Part shown: positions 1 to 8,783 of the stretch, in pieces | How positions within the stretch are numbered: the stretch's first letter is position 1 | How the letters are laid out: each line of letters opens with the position of its first letter | NCBI GenBank assembly: GCA_020636325.1 | Contig: JACJYC010000004.1 | Location: 62,001 to 126,000 of the forward strand | From: Lewinellaceae bacterium | GTDB taxonomy: Bacteria > Bacteroidota > Bacteroidia > Chitinophagales > Saprospiraceae | Direction: 5' to 3' | DNA length: 64,000 nucleotides | The notes under the pieces: generated by a model | Databases searched by the model: none | What the model saw: the letters and a program-made list of their open reading frames with translations, nothing else | Told to the model about the DNA's origin: nothing | Translations under genes and position numbers: made by a program

Positions 1-977
1 CCGATGTCGTAATAAGCTTGCATGGCAGCCATCATATCCGTCTTTCCGGCGTCGTGGAAGGTTTCCTCAAAATGGTATTTGTTTCCGCGGACATCCCTGA
101 AATGGACAAAATGGATGGCGCCCCGACCCCCGAATTCCCGGATGGCAGCCGGGATATCCACGTCTTCGCCCGGGCCGCCCATAGAGGCAAAACTGCCCTG
201 GCAAAAAGTGATGCCGTTGCTCGGACTGGGATAAAGATCCAGCAACCTGCGGAACGCGGCTACCGAGGTCATGATGCGTGGTATGCCCCGGATGCTGTCC
301 ACCGGCGGGTCGTCGGGGTGGAGGGCCAGTTTTACCCCGGCTTTCTCCGCTTCCGGGATAACGGCCTTCAGAAAATATTCCATGTTTTGCCACATCCGTT
401 CAGGGGTCAGCTCTCCGTATTCGGTATAGACAGGCTGATCCTGAATGGCTTCAATGTCGAAAGCGCTGACCAACGCCCCGCCCCGGCTGGCCCTGGCGGT
501 GTCTGTCCGGGCCCAGCTGATGACAGGCATCCAGTTGTGACAAACCACCTCAATGCCCAACCGACCGATACCTTGGACGAACTGGATAAAACGCCCAATC
601 TCCTCATCCCGGCCCGGGAGGCCGAGTTTGGTTTTTTCTTACAATGACGGAGGGCCTTCAATTACCCTGAGCCGCAAGCCTTCCCGCTCCCAGGCTTCTT
701 TGACCCCCTTGATCACTTCAAATTCATAGTTTTTGCGGCCCGGCAAACCCGCCATTGCCGGATTGATCCCCCCGACGGCGCCCAACACATCCATTTGTCT
801 GGCCAGGGCAACCTTCCTGGGTTCAATGCCCCAGAAATAGGCGAGGCAGAGGTCAATGGAAGCGTCCTTTGCCGCCGAGGCCAGGCGGTTGCCCGCGGAC
901 AGCGCCGGGTTGCCGATTCCGGAGAGTGCGGCCAGGGAAGCCGTGGTCCGGATGAAATTTCGCCTTGTACTTTTCAT
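1..977 (-). pseudogene. uxuA: Mannonate dehydratase (UxuA family), interrupted by in-frame stop, partial
   Basis: The reverse strand encodes a UxuA-like protein, which dehydrates D-mannonate to 2-keto-3-deoxygluconate in hexuronate breakdown. The N-terminus (MKSTRRNFIRTTASLAALSG) is a twin-arginine-type leader, so an exported form is expected. After GPPSL a TAA at 639-641 interrupts the frame, yet the same frame continues to the window edge with clear family motifs: EKTKLGLPGRDEEIGRFIQF, a HNWMP segment, the metal-site LHPDDPP motif, and a C-terminal HFRDVRG...FEETFHDAGKTDMMAAM stretch. Because both halves share one frame, the lesion is a substitution, not an indel. ATG at 977 is preferred over the TTG at 986. 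The C-terminus lies outside the window. It could be a recent pseudogene or a sequencing error; family identity is secure. Confidence 0.85.
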
Positions 978-1018
978 TGGATCCAAGGTAGGTTTGTTTC
1001 ATAGGAATAAAACCCGCA

Positions 1019-1573
1019 TCACGGCATCTTTAGCTGCACCACCTTAACAGCCTTGCCCTGGATCGTGACGACATAAAAATTGTCGTACTCATTATCAGCC
1101 ATCTGAGGGTAGCTGTGGGCGGGATCGAGATGAGACAATAAGGCGGGTACCGTATTGGAATGGCCGACGATCAGGACATTCCCGCCGGGATATTTTTGCT
1201 CGATTTCCCTGACGAGGTTGTCCTGATTCCGCGGATCGTAGGATTGGATCTCAAGGCCGAACGACATGGCCGCCGGCGTTCCTGTTTGAACGGTTCGCTT
1301 GTAGGGCGTGCTGTACACGGCATCCAGGCGGATGGCGCCGAGCATGCGGGAGATGTCTTCGGCCCGGTCCATGCCCTTTTCCGTAAGGTCGGGGTCGTTG
1401 CCGTCCGTACCTTTCTCGGCGTGCCGGACCAGAAAAATCGTCAGGGGAGGCGCTGCGGTTTCCTGTTTTTCACCACCTGGCGGGGATTGCGAATTCGCCG
1501 GCCGGTTACAGGCTATCAGGCCGATAACGCCCCACAGGAAGATCAATCCGCAAATGTTATTCCATCGCTTCAT
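1019..1573 (-). CDS. Lipoprotein histidine phosphatase (SixA/phosphoglycerate-mutase-like)
   Basis: 184 residues. A signal peptide ends in a lipobox (GLIAC, Cys about residue 22), so the protein should be lipid-anchored in the envelope. The histidine phosphatase superfamily signature is visible: FLVRHAEKG carries the phospho-accepting His and Arg, DLTEKGMDRA follows, STPYKRTVQT carries the second Arg, and VLIVGHSNT carries the second catalytic His. The substrate cannot be predicted; the short length fits the SixA or broad-specificity branch rather than glycolytic mutase. It lies just downstream of the broken uxuA gene's start on the same strand, with a gap of about 40 bp, but no functional link is evident. 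Confidence 0.85.
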   Translation of the reverse strand: MKRWNNICGLIFLWGVIGLIACNRPANSQSPPGGEKQETAAPPLTIFLVRHAEKGTDGNDPDLTEKGMDRAEDISRMLGAIRLDAVYSTPYKRTVQTGTPAAMSFGLEIQSYDPRNQDNLVREIEQKYPGGNVLIVGHSNTVPALLSHLDPAHSYPQMADNEYDNFYVVTIQGKAVKVVQLKMP

Positions 1574-1649
1574 TTTCCAAAATGATTATGGTGCTTCTGC
1601 AACCCTCAGGTGACCGGGTAGGGCGGAAGCGGTTCGAAGTTTTGAGCCG

Positions 1650-1874
1650 CTATTCATCTTCATCCTCCAGCACCTTGTTTTCTTCCAGCACTTTCAAGGC
1701 AGCCTCTGCATCTTCGGCTGTTGTGTACAGGTCGGCGCTTCCCAGGAAGGGCATGACCGAATCCGGCTTGTTGGTAATATGGCTTTCGATGCCGTTTTGT
1801 TTAAGGAGATCTTCAGCCAGTTTAGCCTGAATCAGGTTGGCAGCGCTGAAAATTTTAACCCATCCTTCTTTCAT
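1650..1874 (-). CDS. DUF2007-type small protein
   Basis: 74 residues from the internal ATG at 1874 (MKEGWVKIFSAANLIQAKLA). The frame stays open further upstream, but the extra stretch has no protein-like character and the ATG at 1874 matches the start expected of DUF2007 proteins. Such proteins are a single ferredoxin-like alpha/beta domain, often called putative signal-transducing proteins. The pattern seen here (V-K-I-F, a helix that samples ligands or partners, then G-I-E-S-H-I-T-N) is typical of the family. The tail is acidic (EDEDE). It precedes a gap of about 160 bp to the phosphoesterase-barrel gene. No biochemical role is established. Confidence 0.75.
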   Translation of the reverse strand: MKEGWVKIFSAANLIQAKLAEDLLKQNGIESHITNKPDSVMPFLGSADLYTTAEDAEAALKVLEENKVLEDEDE

Positions 1875-2032
1875 GGTTGGCGGTTTTAAATGGTTTTTAA
1901 TAAAATATAACCGGGTTTTCGGCCCATTGGTTCGAATCAAAGTTAGGCCATAACCGGTACAATATAGTCCTTTTTGGTTACCGGGGTTTATGATTTTTGT
2001 CATAATGTTAAAGTCGGGGAATCGAAAACCCC

Positions 2033-5000
2033 TCAAAAGAAAAACGCGCTTCCGAACCCGAAACGCCAGAAATTCTCTTCCGACTTGAACATGCCCAGTT
2101 GCAGCGTCAGCACGTCGAACGGGCTGGCATAGAGCCCGCCGCCATAGCTTGTGTGCCAGACGTCAGGTTCGTCCACATCAGCCCATACCCTCCCGTGGTC
2201 GAACCCGCCGTAGATGCCCAGGCTGAACGGGAGCGCCCTGTTATTGGAGGTCAGGATCTTCCACCGCAGGTCGATATTCTGGAAAAAGGCGGTATGTCCG
2301 CTGTAGCGCTCGCGGCGCAACCCCCTGAAATTGCTGTTGATGCCGGTTCCGCCCAGCGTAGCCGCCTGGAAGAAAGCGAATTTATCATTGAACCTGTGTT
2401 CAAATCCCACCCGGCTGGCCAGCACCAAAGCACCGCTCGGCACCAACCGCTGGTAAAAGCTCAACCCCGCGTCGAGATAGGCAAATTGGTTGTCCGCATT
2501 TTCAAATTGACGCTTCCAGCCGCCGTCGGCCTGAAAAGCCAATCCCCGGGTCGGAAACGAGGGGCTGTCCTGGTTCCGGAAGGAGAACCGGAGATGCGCC
2601 CCCCCGAATTCGACGCCTTCAAAGATCTCGGGATCGACACTGTCGCCGATCTGGTCGATGTAGCGGCCTTCGGTCCGTTCTACCCGGATGGATTCGAACG
2701 TCGGACCGACGGTGAAAAAGGCCTGCCCGGGGAGTTTTTTCATGAAAGCCGGATAAAAACGGATGACCCGCTCCTTGAGCCGGTTGTACTCATCTTCCAA
2801 TTCCATTTCCGGGTTGACCGTTGTATTGCCGATCCCGTAGAAATTGGAAGCGTACAGGGCGGTTTGCAGCTCTGCGCCCAGAAACAATTCCCAGGTGCCG
2901 AACAGGTCGATGAATTCGCCTTTGTACTCGATCCGGCCGCCGCCGGTTTCCAGGGCCAGCTGGGCCTTCAACTGATGGCTGGAGGCGTACGGATTCTTTT
3001 TGAAGCCGTAAGTGACGAATTGCCCGATCCCGGCCAGCTCCAGGCCGTCATCCGGGTTGCCGCTGATGGCCGGCAGGATGATGCTGTAGTTGTAGTCATT
3101 GTCGTTGCTGCGCCGGTCGTAAGTATTGAGATCCGGATGGCCGGTGATCCGCAAACGGGCTTCCGACCCCGGCTTTATCTTGTTCTTTTCTTCCCTGGCA
3201 TCGTAGATGATGGTTCTTTTGCCGCCGCCCACATGGGATTCGTCAATGAACTCATCTTGCCCCAGGCCGCCGATCGCCCTGACCAGGACCCCTTTTGGCG
3301 CGTCTCCCTTGAATTCGAACAAATCGTCGCCGTCCAGGCCGTAGAGCCGGATTTCCTTTGTTTCGCCGGGTTTGAAATGCCGCTGATAGAGGATATCCTT
3401 GCGCTTATCCGATTTGGTGATGTCGAAGATGTTGACCAGGGTCTGCCCGTCCGGCAATCTTTCCACGGAGAAGAGTTCCCTTTTTTCAGTACCCAATATG
3501 TCCACTTTTCTGGCCAGGTGCCGATAATGTTCCCTCGCGTAGTCCAGCAGGTGGTCCCGCCGGAGGCGAATTCCTGCGGCCAGGTTTTTGCCGTCGATGG
3601 CGTACAATTGCGGCGGCAGGGTGCTGACCAGCGTCGAATCGATGAGCTCATCGGTGATCTGTTCCTGCAGAAACCGGGCCTCCCGTTCCCAATGGTCCAG
3701 CTCCAGGCCGGTCAGGAAGGTCTGGTCGAATTGCCGGCCGTTGAAATTGCTCCACTTGACCTTGCCGGGGCCTTTTCTGAAAGGCCGCAACTGTTTGGCA
3801 AACGGGAAGGTCTGCCGGGCCAGACCCAGCATGAGGCCGTCGTAATTGCTGAAGGCCTGGTCGCGGTCACGGGGTATGGGCCGGTACAGCTTGAGGCCGT
3901 CCTTCTCGATCCGGCTCCATCGCCATTGGTCGTCGTGGCGGTCCCAGTCGCCGATCACCATGTCGAACAGGCGGGTCCGGACGGTCCAGATCTGATCGAT
4001 GCGGTCGTCCTGGTCTCCCTGTATGGCCTCCAGCACATCGGGGGTGCTGACCACTTTGTCCGGATTTCCGAAATCGGGGTCTTCCATCCAAAGATCGTCG
4101 TCGGGCCGCTCCTCGACCAGGTAGAGGGCGTTGCCGAACTGGTCATTGAAAACACCCAGGCCCGGTTGTTTCGGCACATAGGCGATCAAAGGATTGGTAT
4201 GAAAGACCTTGGCTGCGTCGGCCAAAGGCGGGACGATCAGGGCGGAAAGGGGATAGCTGGCGCTGAAATTGTCCTCCACGATGTCGAGGGTAAGCGACGA
4301 CTTGAAGGGGTAAGGGACGGTCCGGGTGGCGTCCTTGTCCATAGACCGCAGGGCGTATTGCCGGCCGGTCTTTTCGTTGACCAGCCTGAGGGAGTTGGTC
4401 TGAAAACCGCCCCCTTGTTTGAAAGCGGTCACCCCGCCCTTGAAACGGGCCAGGTCCAGTACCGGCACTTCGATCGGGGTGTGGTAGGCGTCGCGGTAAT
4501 GGTCGCCCCAGATGAAACGGCCGAAGGCATTTTTCCGGAAATTCAGCCGGTCGGTGATTTCTTTGGTTTCGGTGGCGTCCGGCGGAATGGGCTTGAAGGA
4601 GGAGGGCGGCGGAACATCAGCATGGGGCAGCGGTTGTTTGATCTGTTTGCGGAACACCACCCTGCCTTTGCCGTTTTCAGGAACCAGGAAAGTGGCCCAG
4701 CCCGAGCCGTCCGGGTAAAAGTCAAGGCGGGAAAAGCCCTGGTGGCCGTAGGCGAATTCAACCGGACCGGCAGCCCTGGCGGCGGATTGTTTGGAGCCTG
4801 CGCCGCTGATGATGAACACCTGGCTGTCGCGCTCAATGTATTGCAGGGTATGCTCGTGGCCGGCCACAAAGATGAAGCTTCCGTATTTGCGCGCGGCGCC
4901 CAGCAACCCGTCTCTCAGGTTTTTATACCGCGGGTGGGCCAGGTCCTGTCTGGAGCCGACATTGGCCCGCAGGAAAGCTCCCAGGGTGCCGATGACCGGC

Positions 5001-5812
5001 AGGGGGATGTACAACTTGGGATTGGCGGCGGTGAGCGGGAAAAAATGGTCTTTTACGGTGAACTGGCCCCCGTGCGGCCCGTTGCTGTACATCGGGTGGT
5101 GCATGGCAATGACCACGTTCTTGTTGCGGTTGCTTTTCAGGATCTGGTCGAAATCGTTGCGGAAAGCGACCCGGTCCTTGACCGAACAGTCGGCATTGAT
5201 CTCGGTTTCGCCCTCCCAATCGGTCAGGTACCACTGCGAGTCGAGCAGGACAAGCACGAGGTTGTCGTCCAGATCGATCTCTTCGGGGTCGCCGCAACCG
5301 GGATAAGGGAACCAGACTTTGCGGTCACCCAGGTATTTTTCAATAAATTTGCGCTCCCGTTTGAGCCCTTCGATGCCGTAGGTGTACCAGTCGTGGTTGC
5401 CCGGTATGAAGAAAACCTTTCCCGGGTAGTCTTTCACTGCATCGAGTTGGGCTTCCAGTTTACTTTCGTCCGAAGACCGGAGCTGGGTCTCGTTTTTGGA
5501 TGCGAAACCGTCGGGGTAGATATTGTCGCCCAGGAAAATCACGGCTGATTTTTCCGGCGCATGCTCCAGTTCCTGTTTCAGCAGGGTTACGGCCGGCGAC
5601 GGATCCTCCCGGGGGTCGTTTCCGCCGTCGCCGATGAGGTAGATGGAGTAGGCCGGTTGTACGTCGGCAGGGTAGGGGGCATTCGGCCAGGATGCGCCTT
5701 CGCGGGTGTAATTGAGCTTGTAATTGGCGCATCCGGCAAAAAATAAACCGGACAGACACAACCATGTCAGGGCGGTAATCGTTTTGCGAAGGGAGGTGTA
5801 AGTTATAAGCAT
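2033..5812 (-). CDS. Lipobox metallophosphoesterase fused to C-terminal outer-membrane barrel
   Basis: 1259 residues. The N-terminal signal ends in FAGC (Cys about 28), predicting lipidation. Residues about 50-340 are a calcineurin-like phosphoesterase with all metal motifs: LIGDGGND, FLGDNIYPDG, IPGNHDWY, MHHPMYSNGPHG and AGHEH. A long middle segment (about 400-800) has no motif I can name. The last 350 or so residues resemble a BamA/TamA (surface antigen D15) barrel: alternating strands, a FRGLRRERYSG turn and a terminal GFGSAFFF with C-terminal Phe. This points to a cell-surface or periplasm-facing phosphatase held by its own barrel. It is divergent to hemB with a short gap of about 60 bp. 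The domain calls are strong; topology is inference. Confidence 0.88.
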   Translation of the reverse strand: MLITYTSLRKTITALTWLCLSGLFFAGCANYKLNYTREGASWPNAPYPADVQPAYSIYLIGDGGNDPREDPSPAVTLLKQELEHAPEKSAVIFLGDNIYPDGFASKNETQLRSSDESKLEAQLDAVKDYPGKVFFIPGNHDWYTYGIEGLKRERKFIEKYLGDRKVWFPYPGCGDPEEIDLDDNLVLVLLDSQWYLTDWEGETEINADCSVKDRVAFRNDFDQILKSNRNKNVVIAMHHPMYSNGPHGGQFTVKDHFFPLTAANPKLYIPLPVIGTLGAFLRANVGSRQDLAHPRYKNLRDGLLGAARKYGSFIFVAGHEHTLQYIERDSQVFIISGAGSKQSAARAAGPVEFAYGHQGFSRLDFYPDGSGWATFLVPENGKGRVVFRKQIKQPLPHADVPPPSSFKPIPPDATETKEITDRLNFRKNAFGRFIWGDHYRDAYHTPIEVPVLDLARFKGGVTAFKQGGGFQTNSLRLVNEKTGRQYALRSMDKDATRTVPYPFKSSLTLDIVEDNFSASYPLSALIVPPLADAAKVFHTNPLIAYVPKQPGLGVFNDQFGNALYLVEERPDDDLWMEDPDFGNPDKVVSTPDVLEAIQGDQDDRIDQIWTVRTRLFDMVIGDWDRHDDQWRWSRIEKDGLKLYRPIPRDRDQAFSNYDGLMLGLARQTFPFAKQLRPFRKGPGKVKWSNFNGRQFDQTFLTGLELDHWEREARFLQEQITDELIDSTLVSTLPPQLYAIDGKNLAAGIRLRRDHLLDYAREHYRHLARKVDILGTEKRELFSVERLPDGQTLVNIFDITKSDKRKDILYQRHFKPGETKEIRLYGLDGDDLFEFKGDAPKGVLVRAIGGLGQDEFIDESHVGGGKRTIIYDAREEKNKIKPGSEARLRITGHPDLNTYDRRSNDNDYNYSIILPAISGNPDDGLELAGIGQFVTYGFKKNPYASSHQLKAQLALETGGGRIEYKGEFIDLFGTWELFLGAELQTALYASNFYGIGNTTVNPEMELEDEYNRLKERVIRFYPAFMKKLPGQAFFTVGPTFESIRVERTEGRYIDQIGDSVDPEIFEGVEFGGAHLRFSFRNQDSPSFPTRGLAFQADGGWKRQFENADNQFAYLDAGLSFYQRLVPSGALVLASRVGFEHRFNDKFAFFQAATLGGTGINSNFRGLRRERYSGHTAFFQNIDLRWKILTSNNRALPFSLGIYGGFDHGRVWADVDEPDVWHTSYGGGLYASPFDVLTLQLGMFKSEENFWRFGFGSAFFF

Positions 5813-5873
5813 GGGTATGTGATTGTAGCCTGTAAGGATATTTTGATTAAACTTGCGCTATTATCGTAAAAGT

Positions 5874-6881
5874 ATGGATAATTTTGATTTTCCCGGCCTT
5901 CAGAGACCGCGCCGCAACCGGAGAACGGCTGCTGTCAGGGGATTGGTAAAAGAAACACATTTACCTGTAACATCTTTGGTGCAGCCTTTGTTTCTGGTGG
6001 ACGGCCGGGGTATCCGAAACGAGGTGACCTCCCTGCCGGGGACTTTTCGCCTTTCAACCGATGAATGCCTGCGGGAAGTGGAAGAATGCCTCACTTCAGG
6101 CGTCACCAATTTCATTGTTTTTCCAGCCGTTCCGGAAGAGCTCAAGGACAAGACAGGGACCTACGGCTACGACCCGGCCAATTTTTACCTTCAGGCGGCC
6201 CGGGAGATCAAATCCCGCTTCCCGGAAGCCTGCCTGATCAGCGACGTCGCCCTGGACCCCTACAATATAGACGGACACGACGGGCTGGTCAGAAACGGGC
6301 GCATACTCAACGACGAGACCCTGCCCATCCTGGCTAAAATGGGCATTGCCCAGGCTGCAGCCGGCTTTGATATCCTCGGCCCCAGCGATATGATGGACGG
6401 CCGGATCGGGTACCTGCGGCAGGCGCTGGACAAGGCCGGATTCACCGAAACCGGGATCATGGCCTATTCAGCCAAATACGCCAGCGCATTCTACGGCCCC
6501 TTCAGGGATGCCCTGGACAGCGCGCCCAAGGACGGCGACGATATCCCGAAGGATAAAAAGACCTACCAGATGGATCCGGCCAACCAGCGGGAGGCGCTGA
6601 TTGAAGCTGCTTTGGATACGGCGGAAGGCGCCGATTTCCTGATGGTCAAGCCGGCCCTCAATTATCTGGACGTCATTGCCCTGCTGAGGCAAAATTTTGA
6701 ACTGCCCATCGCAGCCTACCACGTGAGCGGAGAATGCGCGATGCTGCTGGCTGCCGCCCGCAACGGCTGGCTCGATTTCGACCGCGCCATGCCGGAAACG
6801 CTGTTGGCCATCCGGCGTGCCGGCGCCGACGTGATCATCACGTACTTTGCAAAAGCATACGCTCAAATGACCCAGTCATGA
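5874..6881 (+). CDS. hemB: Delta-aminolevulinic acid dehydratase (porphobilinogen synthase)
   Basis: 335 residues. It condenses two 5-aminolevulinate molecules to porphobilinogen in haem and corrin synthesis. Visible family features are the N-terminal RPRRNR...VKETHL segment, FIVFPAVPE, the Schiff-base lysine regions AYSAKYASAFYGPFRDA and LMVKPALNYLDVI, and the AAYHVSGE substrate loop. The zinc-site cysteines of animal-type enzymes are absent: the matching segment is DVALDPYNIDGHDG, typical of Mg/K-dependent enzymes. ATG at 5874 is preferred over an upstream TTG at 5853. The stop overlaps the yidD start (ATGA), so the two are translationally coupled. It also supplies tetrapyrrole for the corrinoid pathway suggested by the adenosyltransferase at 37.5 kb. 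Confidence 0.97.
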   Translation: MDNFDFPGLQRPRRNRRTAAVRGLVKETHLPVTSLVQPLFLVDGRGIRNEVTSLPGTFRLSTDECLREVEECLTSGVTNFIVFPAVPEELKDKTGTYGYDPANFYLQAAREIKSRFPEACLISDVALDPYNIDGHDGLVRNGRILNDETLPILAKMGIAQAAAGFDILGPSDMMDGRIGYLRQALDKAGFTETGIMAYSAKYASAFYGPFRDALDSAPKDGDDIPKDKKTYQMDPANQREALIEAALDTAEGADFLMVKPALNYLDVIALLRQNFELPIAAYHVSGECAMLLAAARNGWLDFDRAMPETLLAIRRAGADVIITYFAKAYAQMTQS

Positions 6882-7147
6882 AAGGCATTGTCAAAAAGAT
6901 ATTCATCCTGCCGATCCGGTTCTATCAGGCATCCATTTCGCCCTTGTTGGGCCCCAAATGCCGTTTTCAACCGACCTGTTCGCACTATATGGTTGAATCC
7001 ATTGAGGAGTGGGGCGTTATCAAGGGGCTGTGGCTGGGTTTGAAACGGATCTTCAAATGCCATCCCTGGGGGCCTTGGGGATATGACCCGGTACCGAGGA
7101 ATCCGCGCAAGCATCAGCACAAAACGGAAGAAAATGCCGCTGGATAA
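6878..7147 (+). CDS. yidD: Membrane protein insertion efficiency factor YidD
   Basis: 89 residues starting at the ATG that overlaps the hemB stop codon. The protein shows the YidD signature: an N-terminal amphipathic helix (KKIFILPIRFYQASISP), CRFQPTCSHYMVES with two conserved cysteines, and CHPWGPWGYDPVP. YidD assists YidC-mediated insertion of inner-membrane proteins at the cytoplasmic face. In many bacteria it sits beside rnpA/yidC; here it is coupled to hemB and overlaps the next gene by 14 bp. The last dozen residues are basic and poorly conserved. Confidence 0.95.
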   Translation: MKGIVKKIFILPIRFYQASISPLLGPKCRFQPTCSHYMVESIEEWGVIKGLWLGLKRIFKCHPWGPWGYDPVPRNPRKHQHKTEENAAG

Positions 7148-8336
7148 TTCCGAGTTCAAGGAGCTTTCCCAACGCTATTACGGCGATATCCTGGCGATCC
7201 GCCGCCACCTGCACCAGTTCCCGGAATTGTCGTTCCAGGAAAATGAGACCAGCAAGTTCGTCTGTCAGCAGCTTGCGGAATGGGGCATCCCCTACCAGGC
7301 AGGGATCGGCGGTACGGGGATTGTCGCCATGATCCGGGGCGGTAGGTCAGGCGGGGCGGTTACAGCCCTTCGCGCCGACCTGGATGCGCTGCCGATCCAG
7401 GAAGCTAACGATAAGCCTTACAGATCCAGGAACGACGGGGTCATGCACGCCTGCGGTCACGATGTGCATACCTCCAGCCTGCTGGGCGCCGCCCGCATTC
7501 TGCACCGGCTGCGCGACCAATTGCGCGGCGACGTGAAGCTGATTTTTCAACCCGGTGAAGAGAAAAATCCCGGCGGCGCGTCCATCCTCATCAAGGAGGG
7601 CGTGCTGGAAAACCCGCGGCCGGCCACCATTTTCGGACAGCACGTTTACCCTTCCCTGGAGACCGGTAAGGTAGGCTTCCGGGCCGGACAGTACATGGCT
7701 TCAGCTGATGAACTGTACCTGACCGTTACCGGCAAGGGCGGCCACGGGGCCATGCCGCAGGATTGCGTCGACCCCATTACCGTATCGGCCCAGATCATCA
7801 CGGCGGTGCAGCAGTTGGTCAGCCGGAATTCGGACCCTATCCTGCCGGTAGTGCTGACCTTCGGGTATATCGCCTCCAACGGCGGAGCCACCAATGTGAT
7901 TCCGGATTCGGTTCGCCTCAAGGGCACCTTCCGGACCATGGACGAAAAATGGCGCCGCGAAGCCCACGTCAGGATCCGCAAACTGGTGGAAGGCATCGCC
8001 GAAGCCATGGGCGCAAAGGCAGATCTGCATATTGATGTCGGATACCCCTGCCTGCAAAACGACGAGGTCCTGACAGCCCGTACGGAGGAATACGCCCGGC
8101 GGTATTTGGGGCCTGAAAATGTGGTGGAGCTCCCCATCCGGATGACTTCGGAGGATTTTGCCTATTACTCCCACGAAATTCCCGCCTGCTTTTACCGCCT
8201 GGGCACCGGAAATATCGCCAAGGGCATCACCTCACCCGTCCACTCCAATACCTTCGACATCGACGAACCCGCCCTGGAAACGGGTATGGGCCTGATGGCC
8301 TGGATCGCGGCCTCGGAGTTGGAAAAGGAAGGTTGA
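7134..8336 (+). CDS. M20-family amidohydrolase (N-acyl amino acid / hippurate hydrolase type)
   Basis: 400 residues from ATG 7134, which has an upstream GGAAG and overlaps yidD by 14 bp; a longer frame from 7083 would intrude on yidD. Family motifs: RRHLHQFPELSFQE at the N-terminus, LRADLDALPIQE, HACGHDVHTSSLLGAA (metal ligands), FQPGEEKNPGGA with the general-base Glu, and the dimerisation lid GKGGHGAMPQ. These place it in the M20D aminoacylase/IAA-amino-acid hydrolase group, which releases amino acids from N-acyl conjugates using two Mn or Zn ions. No signal peptide is seen, so it is cytoplasmic. It is probably co-transcribed with hemB-yidD. Confidence 0.93.
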   Translation: MPLDNSEFKELSQRYYGDILAIRRHLHQFPELSFQENETSKFVCQQLAEWGIPYQAGIGGTGIVAMIRGGRSGGAVTALRADLDALPIQEANDKPYRSRNDGVMHACGHDVHTSSLLGAARILHRLRDQLRGDVKLIFQPGEEKNPGGASILIKEGVLENPRPATIFGQHVYPSLETGKVGFRAGQYMASADELYLTVTGKGGHGAMPQDCVDPITVSAQIITAVQQLVSRNSDPILPVVLTFGYIASNGGATNVIPDSVRLKGTFRTMDEKWRREAHVRIRKLVEGIAEAMGAKADLHIDVGYPCLQNDEVLTARTEEYARRYLGPENVVELPIRMTSEDFAYYSHEIPACFYRLGTGNIAKGITSPVHSNTFDIDEPALETGMGLMAWIAASELEKEG

Positions 8337-8343
8337 TGTTTGC

Positions 8344-8395
8344 CCGGATTCTTAAGCCCGCAGGCCTGCTACCGGCAGGCAGGGATTGAGAAGCC
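8344..8395 (+). repeat. Dispersed hairpin repeat, family A, copy 1
   Basis: This 52-bp sequence begins CCGGATTCTTAAGCCCG and ends GGATTGAGAAGCC. The same sequence, shortened by 8 bp in the middle, recurs inverted at 58699-58742. The centre (CCTGC...GGCAGG) can fold as a small hairpin. It lies just downstream of the M20 gene stop. The form resembles REP-like elements; no associated transposase is in the window. Confidence 0.75.
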
Positions 8396-8420
8396 AATGA
8401 GTGCCGCAACGTCCATCCAT

Positions 8421-8504
8421 AAACAAAGATAAACCACAATTAACCACAATAAACAACGATAAACCACAATTAACCACAATAAACAAAGATAAACCACAAT
8501 AACC
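8421..8504 (+). repeat. 30-bp tandem minisatellite
   Basis: Nearly three copies of a 30-bp unit that starts AAACAAAGATAAACCACAAT and is completed by TAACCACAAT. The copies differ at single bases. It forms part of the 447-bp gene-free gap between the M20 gene and the peptidoglycan-binding protein gene. The remainder of that gap holds a family A element, a promoter and a terminator, listed separately. Confidence 0.9.
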
Positions 8505-8630
8505 CCAGAACTAAATCCGGTAATCCATCCGATCAGGCAGTATAAATACCGTTTTTGAAAATTTCATCTACAGATTTGGTTGATTCATCGCTTCAAAAGG
8601 TCGATTCATCGGATTTTGAAAAAAATTTTA

Positions 8631-8659
8631 TTTGGCCGTGCAACATTTGGCTACATTTG
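8631..8659 (+). promoter_or_regulatory. Bacteroidota-type promoter (-33 TTTG, -7 TACATTTG)
   Basis: TTTG at 8631-8634 and TACATTTG at 8652-8659 match the Bacteroidota consensus TTTG / TAnnTTTG with a 17-bp spacer. Transcription would start near 8666 and run towards the gene at 8784, but meets an intrinsic terminator at 8704-8732 first. Confidence 0.6.
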
Positions 8660-8703
8660 ACCGTCTTTAATACAGAGTTTTTTCATACTAGTTCAATTTA
8701 CAG

Positions 8704-8732
8704 GTCGCGCCGCCCGGCGCGACTTTTTTTTT
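8704..8732 (+). terminator. Intrinsic terminator in a gene leader
   Basis: GTCGCGCC (8704-8711) pairs with GGCGCGAC (8716-8723) around a 4-base loop, followed by nine T residues. It sits about 50 bp upstream of the start codon at 8784 and about 45 bp after the predicted promoter, not at the end of any gene. It is therefore a candidate attenuator or the 3' end of a short RNA. Confidence 0.75.
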
Positions 8733-8783
8733 ATCCGGAATCTGCCTACCTTTCCCCAATCTATAACTACACCTAACCACCGT

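Noticed and set aside
2099..5548. 1149-residue open frame on the + strand
   Set aside because: It is antisense to the phosphoesterase-barrel gene, lacks any domain pattern and has the composition expected from the mirror of a GC-rich coding frame.
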